Positions 55,052 through 63,973 of a stretch of DNA of 64,000 nucleotides are shown piece after piece. Below the pieces are notes generated by a model. That model saw only the letters and a program-made list of their open reading frames with translations. It was not told the origin of the DNA and searched no databases. Source of the DNA: Agreia bicolorata (GTDB taxonomy: Bacteria > Actinomycetota > Actinomycetes > Actinomycetales > Microbacteriaceae); the NCBI RefSeq assembly GCF_000938265.1, contig NZ_JYFC01000008.1:157686-221685 (forward strand), given 5' to 3'. Within the stretch, counting starts at the first letter, position 1. Each line of letters starts with the position of its first letter. A program made the translations under genes and the position numbers.

Positions 55052-55459
55052 TCAGTTCGAGGTCATCGCCCGGTAGAACTGGGCGATGCTGTCGGACTCG
55101 CCGTTTCGGAAGGCTTTGAAGACCTTGCCGATGGGATTGCTGAGGTTCTCCGGAGGAAGCGAGACGAGCAGCGGGAAGCTCGCGTAGGCCTCGAGGGCGG
55201 TTCCTGCGCTGGTCGTCCACGACCCGCCGGCGTGCCGAACCATGACCTCGCCCACGTAGCAGCCGAAACCGAAGAGAGTCTCGGCGAACCGTTCCTCGGT
55301 GACACCCTGCGCGCGGAAACCGCCGATGAGGCCGTCGACCTGCTCGAGGCTGTCGACGGAGTAGTCGAGATCGACTCCGCTGACCGAGCGCGCGACCGCG
55401 ACGATGTCATCGGAGAACAGCGGTGCGTTCGCCGGCAGAACCTCGTGCTTCAGCTTCAA
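55052..55459 (-). CDS. Conserved hypothetical protein, 135 aa
   Basis: A 135-residue soluble protein, MKLKHEVLPANAPLFSD, with a conserved-looking core ETLFGFGCYVGEVMVRHAGGSW and a C-terminal NPIGKVFKAFRNGESDSIAQFY. The GCYVGEV-x-VR-x-GG-x-W pattern resembles uncharacterised actinobacterial proteins, but I cannot name the family. No catalytic motif is recognised. It ends one base after the convergent thioesterase gene. Confidence 0.7.
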   Translation of the reverse strand: MKLKHEVLPANAPLFSDDIVAVARSVSGVDLDYSVDSLEQVDGLIGGFRAQGVTEERFAETLFGFGCYVGEVMVRHAGGSWTTSAGTALEAYASFPLLVSLPPENLSNPIGKVFKAFRNGESDSIAQFYRAMTSN

Positions 55460-55546
55460 GGTCGCGCGGCGAACCGGTCGATCGGGTTCGGCGGATGTTT
55501 GTGGGCGTCGACGGAACGCGGAACCGTTGGACGACAGGGTCGGGCT

Positions 55547-56152
55547 CTACTTCTTGGCGCTGAGCTGCTCGATGATCGCCAGAGCGACATCGTGCATGGT
55601 GAGGCGACGATCCATCGACGCCTTCTGAATCCAGCGGAAGGCCTCGGGCTCGGTCAGGCCCATCTTTTCGTTGAGCAGGCCCTTGGCCCGATCGACGAGC
55701 TTGCGGGTCTCGAATCGCTCGACCAGGTCGGCGACCTCTGCCTCGAGCGTAATGATCTGGGCGTAGCGCGACAGGGCGATCTCGATGGCGGGCAGCAGGT
55801 CGTTCGGCGTGAACGGCTTGACGACGTAGGCGAGCGCTCCGGCTTCGGTCGCGCGCTCGACGAGTTCTTTCTGGCTGAACGCGGTGAGCAGCACGACGGG
55901 CGCGATGTGACCCTTGCTGAGGCGCTCGGCCGCGGAGATGCCGTCGAGCTGGGGCATCTTGACGTCCATGATCACCAGGTCGGGGCGCAGCTCGGTGGCG
56001 AGCGCAACGGCGGTCTCGCCATCCCCTGCTTCACCGACGACCTCGAAACCGTTGTCACGGAGGATCTCGACGATATCGAGACGGATCAGCGATTCGTCTT
56101 CTGCAACGACTACGCGACGGGGAGCGACGGGGGTGGATTCTTGGTCTGACAC
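55547..56152 (-). CDS. pdtaR: ANTAR-domain response regulator (PdtaR-like)
   Basis: A 201-residue response regulator. The receiver domain has the acidic pair AEDESLIRLD, phospho-acceptor Asp in VIMDVKMP, and Thr/Lys in LLTAFS and YVVKPF. The C-terminal ANTAR domain (RFETRKLVDRAKGLLNEKMGLTEPEAFRWIQKAS) binds paired RNA hairpins to prevent termination. The partner histidine kinase PdtaS is not in the window. It lies near polA and tRNA-Leu, the usual actinobacterial position. Confidence 0.93.
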   Translation of the reverse strand: MSDQESTPVAPRRVVVAEDESLIRLDIVEILRDNGFEVVGEAGDGETAVALATELRPDLVIMDVKMPQLDGISAAERLSKGHIAPVVLLTAFSQKELVERATEAGALAYVVKPFTPNDLLPAIEIALSRYAQIITLEAEVADLVERFETRKLVDRAKGLLNEKMGLTEPEAFRWIQKASMDRRLTMHDVALAIIEQLSAKK

Positions 56153-56192
56153 CCTGCAAGCCTACGGTATTCTGATCGAAGCACGTGAACGA

Positions 56193-56275
56193 GCCGGTGT
56201 GGCGGAATGGCAGACGCGGCGCACTCAAAATGCGCTGTCCGTGAGGGCTTGTGGGTTCGAGTCCCACCACCGGTA
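56193..56275 (+). tRNA. tRNA-Leu (anticodon CAA)
   Basis: A class II tRNA of 83 bases. The acceptor arm GCCGGTG pairs with CACCGGT (the first pair is G-T), followed by discriminator A. The anticodon stem GCGCA/TGCGC encloses the loop CTCAAAA, giving anticodon CAA (reads UUG). A long variable arm (CTGTCCGTGAGGGC) and the T-arm GTGGGTTCGAGTCCCAC are present. CCA is not encoded. tRNA-Leu 3' ends are common integration sites, and the GC content falls downstream of this gene. Confidence 0.95.
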
Positions 56276-56723
56276 CAGTTTTTACCCCTCTGCATCTCTT
56301 CGGCGTGGGCAGGTATCGAACAGCGTCGGCTTTTCAACTGTCCTGTGGCCTCATCACGGATCGAGTCGATGTACTCGATCAGAGCCCACGCGTCATCATG
56401 AATGGACGCGGGTACGGCCTTCGCTGCGTGGTCGCTCGTGACCGTTGCCAAGACATCGGTACGGCTTGGCGCCTCTCGGGGATCCGGTCTTCCCTTGTCG
56501 CAACCGCTGCCCCGGGGACCGCCGGACGCCTGAGCGCCAGCCTGTCAGCGTGACCAGTGGTCTTGTCTCCCGCGGTGCAAATCCTGCGCCCGATTGCTGT
56601 GAGGGTCCACCGCGGTAGCGGGTGATCGCAGGTTCGTCGCTGCGGCTGTGGACCGAGATGCTCGACGCGAGCCTCTCATGTACTGCGGACGAGGCAAAGG
56701 TATCGATCTCAGCAAAAACATTC
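56276..56723. other. Gene-poor stretch after tRNA-Leu
   Basis: About 450 bases with no convincing gene. A minus-strand frame ends across the tRNA and its N-terminal part (bases 56451 down to about 56280; MATVTSDHAAKAVPASIHDD) has protein-like composition, so it might be a remnant. No integrase was recognised. This is the likely left edge of the acquired region. Confidence 0.4.
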
Positions 56724-56762
56724 GGTGTATACACCCGATGTATTCATGTGGTGTATGGTTGA
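56724..56762 (+). promoter_or_regulatory. Three 13-bp direct repeats and a palindrome upstream of padR
   Basis: Units GGTGTAT, GATGTAT and GGTGTAT begin at 56724, 56737 and 56750, exactly 13 bases apart. The first is also half of the perfect 12-bp palindrome GGTGTATACACC (56724-56735). The last ends a few bases before the padR ATG. This looks like a cluster of operator half sites, probably for the PadR protein itself. Confidence 0.6.
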
Positions 56763-56765
56763 GTT

Positions 56766-57290
56766 ATGGACTCAACCTTAACGATGCTGGGACTCCTCGG
56801 ACGGAGCCCGAGTCACGGCTACGACCTGAAGAGCGCTTATGATCGACTCTTCGCCGCAGCCCGACCCATCGCCTATGGCCAGGTGTACTCAGCCCTGTCT
56901 CGTCTCACCCGCGACGACTTCGCCGTGCTCACTGCTGAAGAGGCAGGACAAGGGCCCGATCGCAAACGCTACGAGATCACCGACAAGGGTCGGGACAGGC
57001 TCCGCTCGTGGCTCTTCACCCCCGATGCTCCTGTCCCCGGGTTGCAGAGCAATGTTTATGCCAAAACGATGATCAGCCTCGTGCTTGGCGACGACGCCGT
57101 CCATCTTCTCGAGATACAGAAGAGCGAGCACCTCGACAAGATGCGCGACATCACCCGACGCAAACGTGATGCTGATGTCGCCACCTTGCTTTTGTGTGAT
57201 CACGCTCTTTTCCATATTGAAGCCGACCTGCGATTCATCGATCTGACCATGTCTCGACTCACGGAACTCAAGCGAGAGGCACTGTCATGA
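56766..57290 (+). CDS. PadR family transcriptional regulator
   Basis: A 174-residue PadR protein. The winged helix is at the N-terminus (MLGLLGRSPSHGYDLKSAYD and YGQVYSALSRLTRD, with the wing RKRYEITDKGR), and a C-terminal helical dimer domain follows. PadR repressors typically sense small phenolics or toxic compounds and control neighbouring exporters. It is coupled to the ABC ATPase by an ATGA overlap, so regulator and transporter are co-transcribed. GC is low (29 of 60 in the line at 57181). Confidence 0.92.
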   Translation: MDSTLTMLGLLGRSPSHGYDLKSAYDRLFAAARPIAYGQVYSALSRLTRDDFAVLTAEEAGQGPDRKRYEITDKGRDRLRSWLFTPDAPVPGLQSNVYAKTMISLVLGDDAVHLLEIQKSEHLDKMRDITRRKRDADVATLLLCDHALFHIEADLRFIDLTMSRLTELKREALS

Positions 57291-58018
57291 ACGTCTCATC
57301 AACGACAATCTCAGAGCCCGCATTTGGCGAGACTCTGCTCTCGGCACAAGGGCTGCATCTCTCGTTCGGGCTCACTCATGCGCTTCGCGGTATCGATTTC
57401 GAAATCGCTCACGGTGAGCGTGTTGCGATCATGGGACCCTCGGGCTCGGGCAAGTCAACCCTGCTGCACGTACTCGCCGGGGTCCTAACCCCAGACGAAG
57501 GTGAAGTCCGGTACGGCAAGACAGTTGTCTCCGGGCTGGGCGAGGCAGATCGAGCCCGCCTCCGCCTCAGTGATTTCGGATTCGTCTTCCAGTTCGGCCA
57601 ACTCATACCTGACCTCTCTGCGATCGATAACGTGAGCATCCCCCTTTTATTGGCAGGGATGTCTCGAAAGCGCGCCCTTGGTCAGGCACGCGCTTGGCTT
57701 GATCAACTTCGTGTAGCTGACCATGCGTCCAAACTGCCGACCCAGCTCTCCGGTGGCCAAGCCCAATGTGTTGCGATCGCACGAGCGCTTGTTACGGCAC
57801 CGAAAGTTCTATTCGCGGACGAACCAACGGGGGCGCTGGATTCCCTCGTCGCCGAATCGGTCATGGAGACGCTTACCGACGTCACACACGCTAACCGCAC
57901 CACGCTTGTCATCGTCACGCACGACGCGCGGACTGCCTCGTATACCGACCGCGAGATAGTCGTGCGGGACGGACGAGTGTCCTCCGGCTACACCGACAGG
58001 CAGCCGGCCCGACGATGA
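57287..58018 (+). CDS. ABC transporter ATP-binding protein (MacB/LolD type)
   Basis: A 243-residue ATPase. Walker A is GPSGSGKST, the signature is LSGGQAQC (Cys instead of the usual Arg, an oddity) and Walker B is VLFADEPTGALD, which is typical of the MacB/LolD/FtsE group. It is preceded by padR and followed by an overlapping large permease gene. It probably energises an efflux or membrane-remodelling exporter. Confidence 0.9.
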   Translation: MNVSSTTISEPAFGETLLSAQGLHLSFGLTHALRGIDFEIAHGERVAIMGPSGSGKSTLLHVLAGVLTPDEGEVRYGKTVVSGLGEADRARLRLSDFGFVFQFGQLIPDLSAIDNVSIPLLLAGMSRKRALGQARAWLDQLRVADHASKLPTQLSGGQAQCVAIARALVTAPKVLFADEPTGALDSLVAESVMETLTDVTHANRTTLVIVTHDARTASYTDREIVVRDGRVSSGYTDRQPARR

Positions 58019-60192
58019 ATAGTCTTCTTATTCTGCGTTCGCTCTCAGTCGGAACTCGTTCCCACAATCGCCGACTCGGGGCCATTATCGCTGGCATCAG
58101 CATCGGCGTCGCATTGCTGCTGCTGCTGGGGAGTGCCGTCGGCTCCCTGCACGATCGCACCACACGCAGCGCTTGGCTAAGCGTCGGCGGGGAACGCGCT
58201 GTATCAGCAGGACTTCAGACACCCCTTGAGAACAACGAGATCGAGGCCAATTCAGTCGCTGCTTACTCGGATATTGATTTCGTTCGGCAGCGACCCATCT
58301 CCGAACTCGTCGTCGCGACGTCCGCCCCGCATGGAATGGAACTTCCTGGAGGCCTGCGCCCCCCGCAGCCTGGCGAGTACCGTGCCTCTCCCGCGTTACA
58401 ACGCCTCATCGACACCCTGCCGCCAGAAGAATTGGGCAACCGGTACGGGCGGAGCATTGGAACATTGCCTACGGATATCTTGGAAAGCGACGATATGCTC
58501 GCTGTCGTAGTCGGCGCGAGCGGTGAGCAAGTTTATGCCGCGGGTGGATATGCGATTGCGGGCTGGAATTCGAGCTCTTCCGCAGCTGATGCTTATGATT
58601 TGATAGCGATCGCCGGATCGATCATGCTGCTGCTGCCGATCCTGTTGCTCATTGGCGCAGTGACTGATCTTGGCGGGTCACAGCGCGCGGAGAGATTGGC
58701 AACTCTTCGGCTGATCGGAGCGACTCCGGGACGCGTATCACGACTCGCTGCACTTGAGACCGCGCTGGCCGCGGCGGCGGGGACTCTCCTGGGTTCTGCC
58801 TTATTTTCTCTTGTCGGCCTAGCTCTCAGAACGGTTGCACCGAAGGATCAACTCGTAGTTCCTGGGATTATCGGCGTGGACTTTTACCGAGTTCTTCTGG
58901 TGGGTATAGCCGTGATTGCGGTCTCATCCGGGATTGCTGGTGTTCGGGCTCTGTTTGGGCGTATCGGGCCGCTGGGGAGCCAGCGTCCGATCGTGGAGGA
59001 TCGTCCGTCTGTCCTCCGGCTGATCCCTCTCGCACTGGGTCTTACAGGTTTGGTATGCGCAGTGATGGAACGTGATGCGTCGCCCGTACGAGTATTTGAC
59101 CAGCGGTCACTCTACGTAACTGTTCTTTTCGTCTCTGTGATCCTTCTGCTTGGTGGCCTGCTGTGGGCCGGGCCGACTCTTCTCAGCGTTGCGGCAAGGG
59201 TTGCAGGGTTGCTGGCCCGAGGTGCGACATCGACTCTTGCGGCTGCGCGAGTTGCTTGCAGTCCTCGCGCAACGTTTCGCGGGGTGAGTGGAGCAGCTGC
59301 GGTGATGTTCATTGCTTCACTGCTCGCCGGCGGAATAGGAGCGACGAGCGCGCCTCGACAGCACGACGGGGGATTGCCTGCCTCCACGGTGTTCGCTTTT
59401 CTCGATTCGACGGCTCCAAAAGCAACGGGTCCCAATGCGGATGCTGTTGCGGCATGGCGCGATGTACCGGGGATTACTTCAGCAGCGCTGGGGACAGCAG
59501 CGTCAGACGTTGTCCGGTTTGTGGTCCGCGGTCAGGATGCCCCCACCTTCGGTCTCGCTCCAGCAGGTGAATCCCTCGCGCTTGACCTGAGCAGCCTCTT
59601 CAGCGGACAAATGCACGCAAGAGCAGTTCAAACCTTCCCCGACGGGGCGGCACCTTATATCGTCGCCGTCGCGACAGACGGAAAGTCGGCATCGATTGAC
59701 CGGGCCCGGACGCTCGTACTCTCCTCAGGTCTTCCTCTTCGAGGAATTCTTCGCACGTCGAGCGATGACCCGAACGGACCCTCCCTACTGCAAAACCAAC
59801 AGTTCACCTCTCTGGCAGTTCCTGCTCTACTATTCATCGCTTTCGTCGCAGCTCTGATCTTCGGAGTCTCCACCATTGCACAGCTCTTAGATCGACGCAG
59901 AATTCTGTCCCTGCTGCGATTGACGGGCATGCCGTTGACAACCATCCAGCGCACCCTGGCCCTCGAAACAGCAGCACCTGCCATCGGTTTTATGGTTCTT
60001 GCATCGATCCTGGGCTATATCTCAGCCGGTGCCATTCTCGCCACAGTGACGACCGGACGACAACTTAATCCACCAAGCGCAATCTTCGTGGCGATATTAG
60101 TAACGTTCGTCGCCCTGCTCTTGTTCTCACTAGCGGCAACATTCAAAACAGCTCGTAAATCGACGGAACCAATCACCCTCCGCTTCGAGTAG
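58015..60192 (+). CDS. Large FtsX-like ABC transporter permease
   Basis: A 725-residue permease with two FtsX domains. Hydrophobic segments are seen near residues 22-42, 195-222, 240-270, 295-320, 340-360, 370-392, 420-440, 595-615 and 640-710, with large extracytoplasmic loops. The motif LATLRLIGATPGRVSRLAALET and its counterpart ILSLLRLTGMPLTTIQRTLALET are the duplicated FtsX coupling helices. It partners the ATPase whose stop it overlaps (ATGA). Such long two-FtsX permeases export antibiotics, bacteriocins or lipids; the substrate is unknown. Confidence 0.88.
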   Translation: MNSLLILRSLSVGTRSHNRRLGAIIAGISIGVALLLLLGSAVGSLHDRTTRSAWLSVGGERAVSAGLQTPLENNEIEANSVAAYSDIDFVRQRPISELVVATSAPHGMELPGGLRPPQPGEYRASPALQRLIDTLPPEELGNRYGRSIGTLPTDILESDDMLAVVVGASGEQVYAAGGYAIAGWNSSSSAADAYDLIAIAGSIMLLLPILLLIGAVTDLGGSQRAERLATLRLIGATPGRVSRLAALETALAAAAGTLLGSALFSLVGLALRTVAPKDQLVVPGIIGVDFYRVLLVGIAVIAVSSGIAGVRALFGRIGPLGSQRPIVEDRPSVLRLIPLALGLTGLVCAVMERDASPVRVFDQRSLYVTVLFVSVILLLGGLLWAGPTLLSVAARVAGLLARGATSTLAAARVACSPRATFRGVSGAAAVMFIASLLAGGIGATSAPRQHDGGLPASTVFAFLDSTAPKATGPNADAVAAWRDVPGITSAALGTAASDVVRFVVRGQDAPTFGLAPAGESLALDLSSLFSGQMHARAVQTFPDGAAPYIVAVATDGKSASIDRARTLVLSSGLPLRGILRTSSDDPNGPSLLQNQQFTSLAVPALLFIAFVAALIFGVSTIAQLLDRRRILSLLRLTGMPLTTIQRTLALETAAPAIGFMVLASILGYISAGAILATVTTGRQLNPPSAIFVAILVTFVALLLFSLAATFKTARKSTEPITLRFE

Positions 60193-60300
60193 TCCACCCG
60201 CTATAGATTTCCTCAAGCTACCGACCTCTGTCGGTCTCCTTGACGCGCCGCAAAGCTGTCATTTTCCCCCCCACCCGAAATAACAAAGTAAGGACAAATC

Positions 60301-60849
60301 ATGATGTTTCTCACCACCTCTCGCGCCCGCATCATTACACGGCGTCAGCGAGCCACGATGCTTCTCGGAGGCCTAGCCGTGATCTCTGCCGCTCTTACCG
60401 GATGCAGCGCTTCGAGCCAGACCGCAGAGTCTCAGGACTCCGGATCTGCAGCGTCGCAGGACTCCGGATCCGCATCATCCACCTCCGGCATGACCAAGGA
60501 ACAAGCCCTTTCTCTGCGGAACGAGACTGTACGTCGGGACTCGGCCTGGCTCGAGAAGTTCGACGCTTGCCTCGCCAGAAATGGCGTCAAGGACACCGGT
60601 CCCGCTCAAAACAAGGATCCCCGCTTCCAGACCGTTTCAGATGATTGCACCAAAGAAGTCGGCGACGCAGAACCGTTCTCTGCAGACGAGCTGTCCGCCA
60701 TCCGAATGCTTACGAAGCTCACTTTCGACTGCCTACGAAACAAGGGCGCTGACATCCCGGACCTTACCGCGGACGGTAATTTTGGGGAATTTCCTGCTGA
60801 CTTCGACTGGAAGCTCTACGACACGTGCGCGGATGGCGGCACCGAATGA
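60301..60849 (+). CDS. Putative lipoprotein of exporter operon
   Basis: A 182-residue protein with a basic N-terminus, a hydrophobic stretch and the lipobox LTGC (Cys near residue 35), so it is probably a membrane-anchored lipoprotein. After it comes a Ser-rich linker containing an exact repeat (SQDSGSA twice), then a domain with four Cys (DACLARNG, DDCTKEV, FDCLRNKG, DTCADGG), which may form two disulfides. ATG at 60301 is preceded by AAGGA. Its stop overlaps the next gene start by four bases. I do not recognise the family. Confidence 0.8.
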   Translation: MMFLTTSRARIITRRQRATMLLGGLAVISAALTGCSASSQTAESQDSGSAASQDSGSASSTSGMTKEQALSLRNETVRRDSAWLEKFDACLARNGVKDTGPAQNKDPRFQTVSDDCTKEVGDAEPFSADELSAIRMLTKLTFDCLRNKGADIPDLTADGNFGEFPADFDWKLYDTCADGGTE

Positions 60850-61916
60850 GAATCTCGCGCCGGTCCGCCGTCATCGGAATATCCGTCACCCTCGTTCTCG
60901 CAGGAGGTTCCGTCGGAACGTGGGCCTATATCAACAACTCAAGTCACCATACTGCCCCCGCTCCCACAGCACCCGCCTCTACAGCACAGGTGACCCGCAC
61001 CACCATAGCCACCTCCACGCGGATGTCCGGTGATCTGCGGTATCCCACAACGGGGACTCTCACAGCACGCGCCGCAGGGACCATCACTGCTGCTCCTGTG
61101 AGTGGATCGTCACCGGAAACAGGATCAGTCCTGTACCGGGTCAATACGGCACCGACCGTCTTGTTTGCTGGAACGTTCCCGATGTGGAGAGATATATCAG
61201 AGGGCATGACCGGGGACGATGTGCTTGAGCTTGAACAAAATCTGGCTGCGCTGGGTTACTACAGTCGGCAACCGGATTCGGAGTTTCTTGCACCCACCAC
61301 GGCTGCCGTCCAGCGATGGCAGAAGGCCGTGGGCCTGCCGGAAACGGGTGTCGTCACGATGTCGTCGGTCGTCTTCCAACCGGGTCCGGTTCGTATCGGT
61401 AAAGTGACGGCTTCTCTCGGCGCGTCAGTCGAAGCAGGTGCAACCGTCAGTGAGGTCACAGCACCGACTCCTTCGGTGCTCGTGAAAATACCTTTGGCGA
61501 ATCAAGGGCTAGCGTCGCTCGGTGCGGCAGTGTCTATCACCTTGCCGAACGGAACACCGACCACCGGATCAGTGACAAGCATCGGGCAACCAGAAGCAGC
61601 CCCCACCAAGTCGGGAGAAACGGCTGACCGGGTAGTTCCGATCGAAGTAGCGCTCAGCGATCTCTCAAATATTGGGACGATTCAAGAGGGGCCAGTCGCC
61701 GTGGATTTCACAGGCGAACGTCACGAGAACGTTCTTGCCGTTCCCGTCGACGCTCTTCTGGCGCAGCCAGGCGGTGGATTCGCGGTGGAACGAGTCACCG
61801 ATGGCACAAAACGTAAAGTCATCCCTGTCACCACCGGCTTGTACCAGGATGCGCTCGTCGAGATATCCGGGGATGGCATCACCGAAGGCACCACCGTCGT
61901 GACGGCGCAATCATGA
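60846..61916 (+). CDS. Membrane-fusion adaptor with peptidoglycan-binding domain
   Basis: A 356-residue protein with one N-terminal membrane anchor (about 8-30), then an extracytoplasmic region. Residues about 118-165 form a PG_binding_1 domain (DVLELEQNLAALGYY ... AAVQRWQKAVGLPETG), and the C-terminal part resembles HlyD/MacA adaptors (DRVVPIEVAL, VPVDALL). This layout is seen in actinobacterial MacB-type exporters that span the cell wall. The ATG overlaps the lipoprotein stop, and its stop overlaps the following ATPase gene. Confidence 0.85.
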   Translation: MRISRRSAVIGISVTLVLAGGSVGTWAYINNSSHHTAPAPTAPASTAQVTRTTIATSTRMSGDLRYPTTGTLTARAAGTITAAPVSGSSPETGSVLYRVNTAPTVLFAGTFPMWRDISEGMTGDDVLELEQNLAALGYYSRQPDSEFLAPTTAAVQRWQKAVGLPETGVVTMSSVVFQPGPVRIGKVTASLGASVEAGATVSEVTAPTPSVLVKIPLANQGLASLGAAVSITLPNGTPTTGSVTSIGQPEAAPTKSGETADRVVPIEVALSDLSNIGTIQEGPVAVDFTGERHENVLAVPVDALLAQPGGGFAVERVTDGTKRKVIPVTTGLYQDALVEISGDGITEGTTVVTAQS

Positions 61917-62605
61917 CGTCACCTCTGCTAGAGCTCGACGACGTGACGCGCGACCATGGCACTCCCCCAGTACGAGCTGTGGATCACGTTTCCCTCCAAA
62001 TAGAGCACGGCGAGATGCTCGCAATCGTCGGCCCCAGTGGTTCGGGCAAGTCAAGTCTGCTCAATGTTATGGGCTTACTCGACCACCCGACCGCCGGCGC
62101 AGTGCGCATCAATGGCGTCGACATATCTACCGTTTCCGATCGGCACCGTTCAGGGCTCCGTGCTCTCACTCTGGGCTTCGTGTTTCAACAATTCCACCTC
62201 AACGAGAGCATGACCGCGCTTGATAACGTCGCCGATGGGGCCCTCTATGCGGGTGTACCTCGACGTATTCGACGAAGCCAAGCCGATTCCGCGCTCGAAA
62301 AGGTAGGGCTTTCTCACCGCGTGAACCATCGGCCCCACCAACTCTCCGGCGGGGAAAAGCAACGAGTTGCTATCGCGCGAGCTCTCGTGTCTGACGCTCC
62401 CCTCCTACTGGCGGATGAACCCACGGGGGCACTTGACTCGGAATCAGGCTCGAGTGTCATAGCACTCCTCAGAGAAATTAATGCGCAGGGCACGAGTGTC
62501 GTGATCATCACCCACGATCACGCCCTGGCCGAGAGCCTCCCTCGCATCGTGTCCATTCAGGACGGGCGTATTCGCTCAGATATCACGACCGGAGGGTCAC
62601 GATGA
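61913..62605 (+). CDS. MacB-like ABC transporter ATPase
   Basis: A 230-residue ATPase with Walker A GPSGSGKSS, signature LSGGEKQR and Walker B LLADEPTGALDSESG. The X-loop FVFQQFHLNESMTALDNV is characteristic of the MacB/LolD group. It overlaps both the adaptor gene and the permease gene by four bases (ATGA each), so the three make a coupled unit. Confidence 0.92.
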   Translation: MTSPLLELDDVTRDHGTPPVRAVDHVSLQIEHGEMLAIVGPSGSGKSSLLNVMGLLDHPTAGAVRINGVDISTVSDRHRSGLRALTLGFVFQQFHLNESMTALDNVADGALYAGVPRRIRRSQADSALEKVGLSHRVNHRPHQLSGGEKQRVAIARALVSDAPLLLADEPTGALDSESGSSVIALLREINAQGTSVVIITHDHALAESLPRIVSIQDGRIRSDITTGGSR

Positions 62606-63783
62606 ACCGTTCACGCTTACTCCCCGCAGACCTCCTCAGAGTGGGCGCAGTGGGAATACGCTTCCGCCCACTTCGCGCCGTCCTTGCCGCGCTCGGAATC
62701 GCCGTCGGAATCGCCGCCATGATCGCCGTCATCGGAATATCCTCGACAAGCCAAGCCCGGCTCGGCAAGCAACTTGATCTGCTCGGCACCAACTTGCTGA
62801 CCGCCGGATCAGCCGCGAGCCCGGGCAGCGAACCGGTAGCGCTAGCACCAAATGCGGTTGAGCGGGTACTGCGCATTGACGGCGTCGAAGCCGCATCTGC
62901 GACGGCTTACCTCCCCGCAACGAACATCTACCGAAATTCTTTCGTCGACCCACGCCACACAAAGGGCATCATGGTGAGCGTCGCCGACAGTCGTCTGATC
63001 GACGTCACCCACAGCACTCTGCGAAGTGGCCGCTGGTTCGACTCCGCTACCGAAACCTTGCCAAGCGTCGTGCTCGGCGCTCAAGCAGCGCGATTACTTG
63101 GCATCGACACGATCGGAGATCTCGTCTGGCTTGGAGGATCCGACTTCACCGTCATAGGGATTCTCGAGCCCTCCCCTCTCGCACCAGAACTCGACATGAA
63201 TGCGTTGGTGCCTCGCCCAATCGCCACGAGCGAGCTGGGTTGGGACGGACACCCGAGCACAGTGTACGAACGATCGAGCAACAGAGCGGTCCAGAACGTC
63301 CAAGCACTTATCGCCGCCAGCATCGATCCGGCTAATCCACGCCATGTCGGAGTAACACGCCCGTCGGACGCATTACAGGCGCGCTCCGCAGTGGACACCT
63401 CGTTCACCGGTCTTATCCTCGGCATCGGCTCGGTGGCCCTCTTGGTCGGAGGCATTGGCGTCGCCAACACCATGGTTATCTCCGTCCTAGAACGCCGACG
63501 AGAAATCGGTCTACGCCGGGCACTAGGGGCAACACGCGGGCACGTTCGCGTTCAATTTCTTATGGAAGCTTTTCTCCTTTCGCTGCTCGGCGGTTTAGGA
63601 GGAACAGGCCTGGGGATGATCGCGGTAGCCGTCTTTGCGACCTTGAACGACGCGCCATTCACGGTCCCCCTAGCAATCATTCTTACGGGTATCGGATCAA
63701 CGGTCGCCATCGGCGTGCTCGCCGGGTTGTACCCCGCTGTATCCGCTGCACGCACAGCACCAGCTATCGCGCTGACGACATGA
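62602..63783 (+). CDS. MacB-like ABC transporter permease
   Basis: A 393-residue permease with an N-terminal helix (about 18-45), a large extracytoplasmic MacB domain (residues about 48-265) and three C-terminal helices within an FtsX domain: VALLVGGIGVANTMVISVLERRREIGLRRALGATRGH, spread over about 275-315, then two more near 330-385. This is the standard MacB permease fold. It closes the operon; the downstream 165 bases are non-coding up to the IS-like frame. Confidence 0.92.
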   Translation: MNRSRLLPADLLRVGAVGIRFRPLRAVLAALGIAVGIAAMIAVIGISSTSQARLGKQLDLLGTNLLTAGSAASPGSEPVALAPNAVERVLRIDGVEAASATAYLPATNIYRNSFVDPRHTKGIMVSVADSRLIDVTHSTLRSGRWFDSATETLPSVVLGAQAARLLGIDTIGDLVWLGGSDFTVIGILEPSPLAPELDMNALVPRPIATSELGWDGHPSTVYERSSNRAVQNVQALIAASIDPANPRHVGVTRPSDALQARSAVDTSFTGLILGIGSVALLVGGIGVANTMVISVLERRREIGLRRALGATRGHVRVQFLMEAFLLSLLGGLGGTGLGMIAVAVFATLNDAPFTVPLAIILTGIGSTVAIGVLAGLYPAVSAARTAPAIALTT

Positions 63784-63927
63784 GGAGCAACCGATGGTGC
63801 CACAGTTCTGTGCACGAGCGCGTGGGTATATCGAATGCGGATGACCCTGACACCGCGCGATCATGAGATACCTCTAGATGAGTGAGTCCGATTGGTTCGG
63901 GCGGCGTGGATGCTGTTAATCGCAGGC

Positions 63928-63973
63928 GGAGGGTGTTAAGCCCAGTGTGTGAAAACAGACCTCAACACCCTCC
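63928..63973. repeat. 10-bp inverted repeat bracketing the transposase start
   Basis: GGAGGGTGTT (63928-63937) is complementary to AACACCCTCC (63964-63973). The GTG start of the IS982-like frame lies in the loop. It could fold the start region of the transposase mRNA and limit its translation. Confidence 0.5.

Noticed and set aside
56110..56451. Minus-strand frame through tRNA-Leu reading GGGTRTHKPSR
   Set aside because: The part across the tRNA is the familiar false translation of tRNA-Leu antisense; only the portion upstream is kept as a possible remnant.
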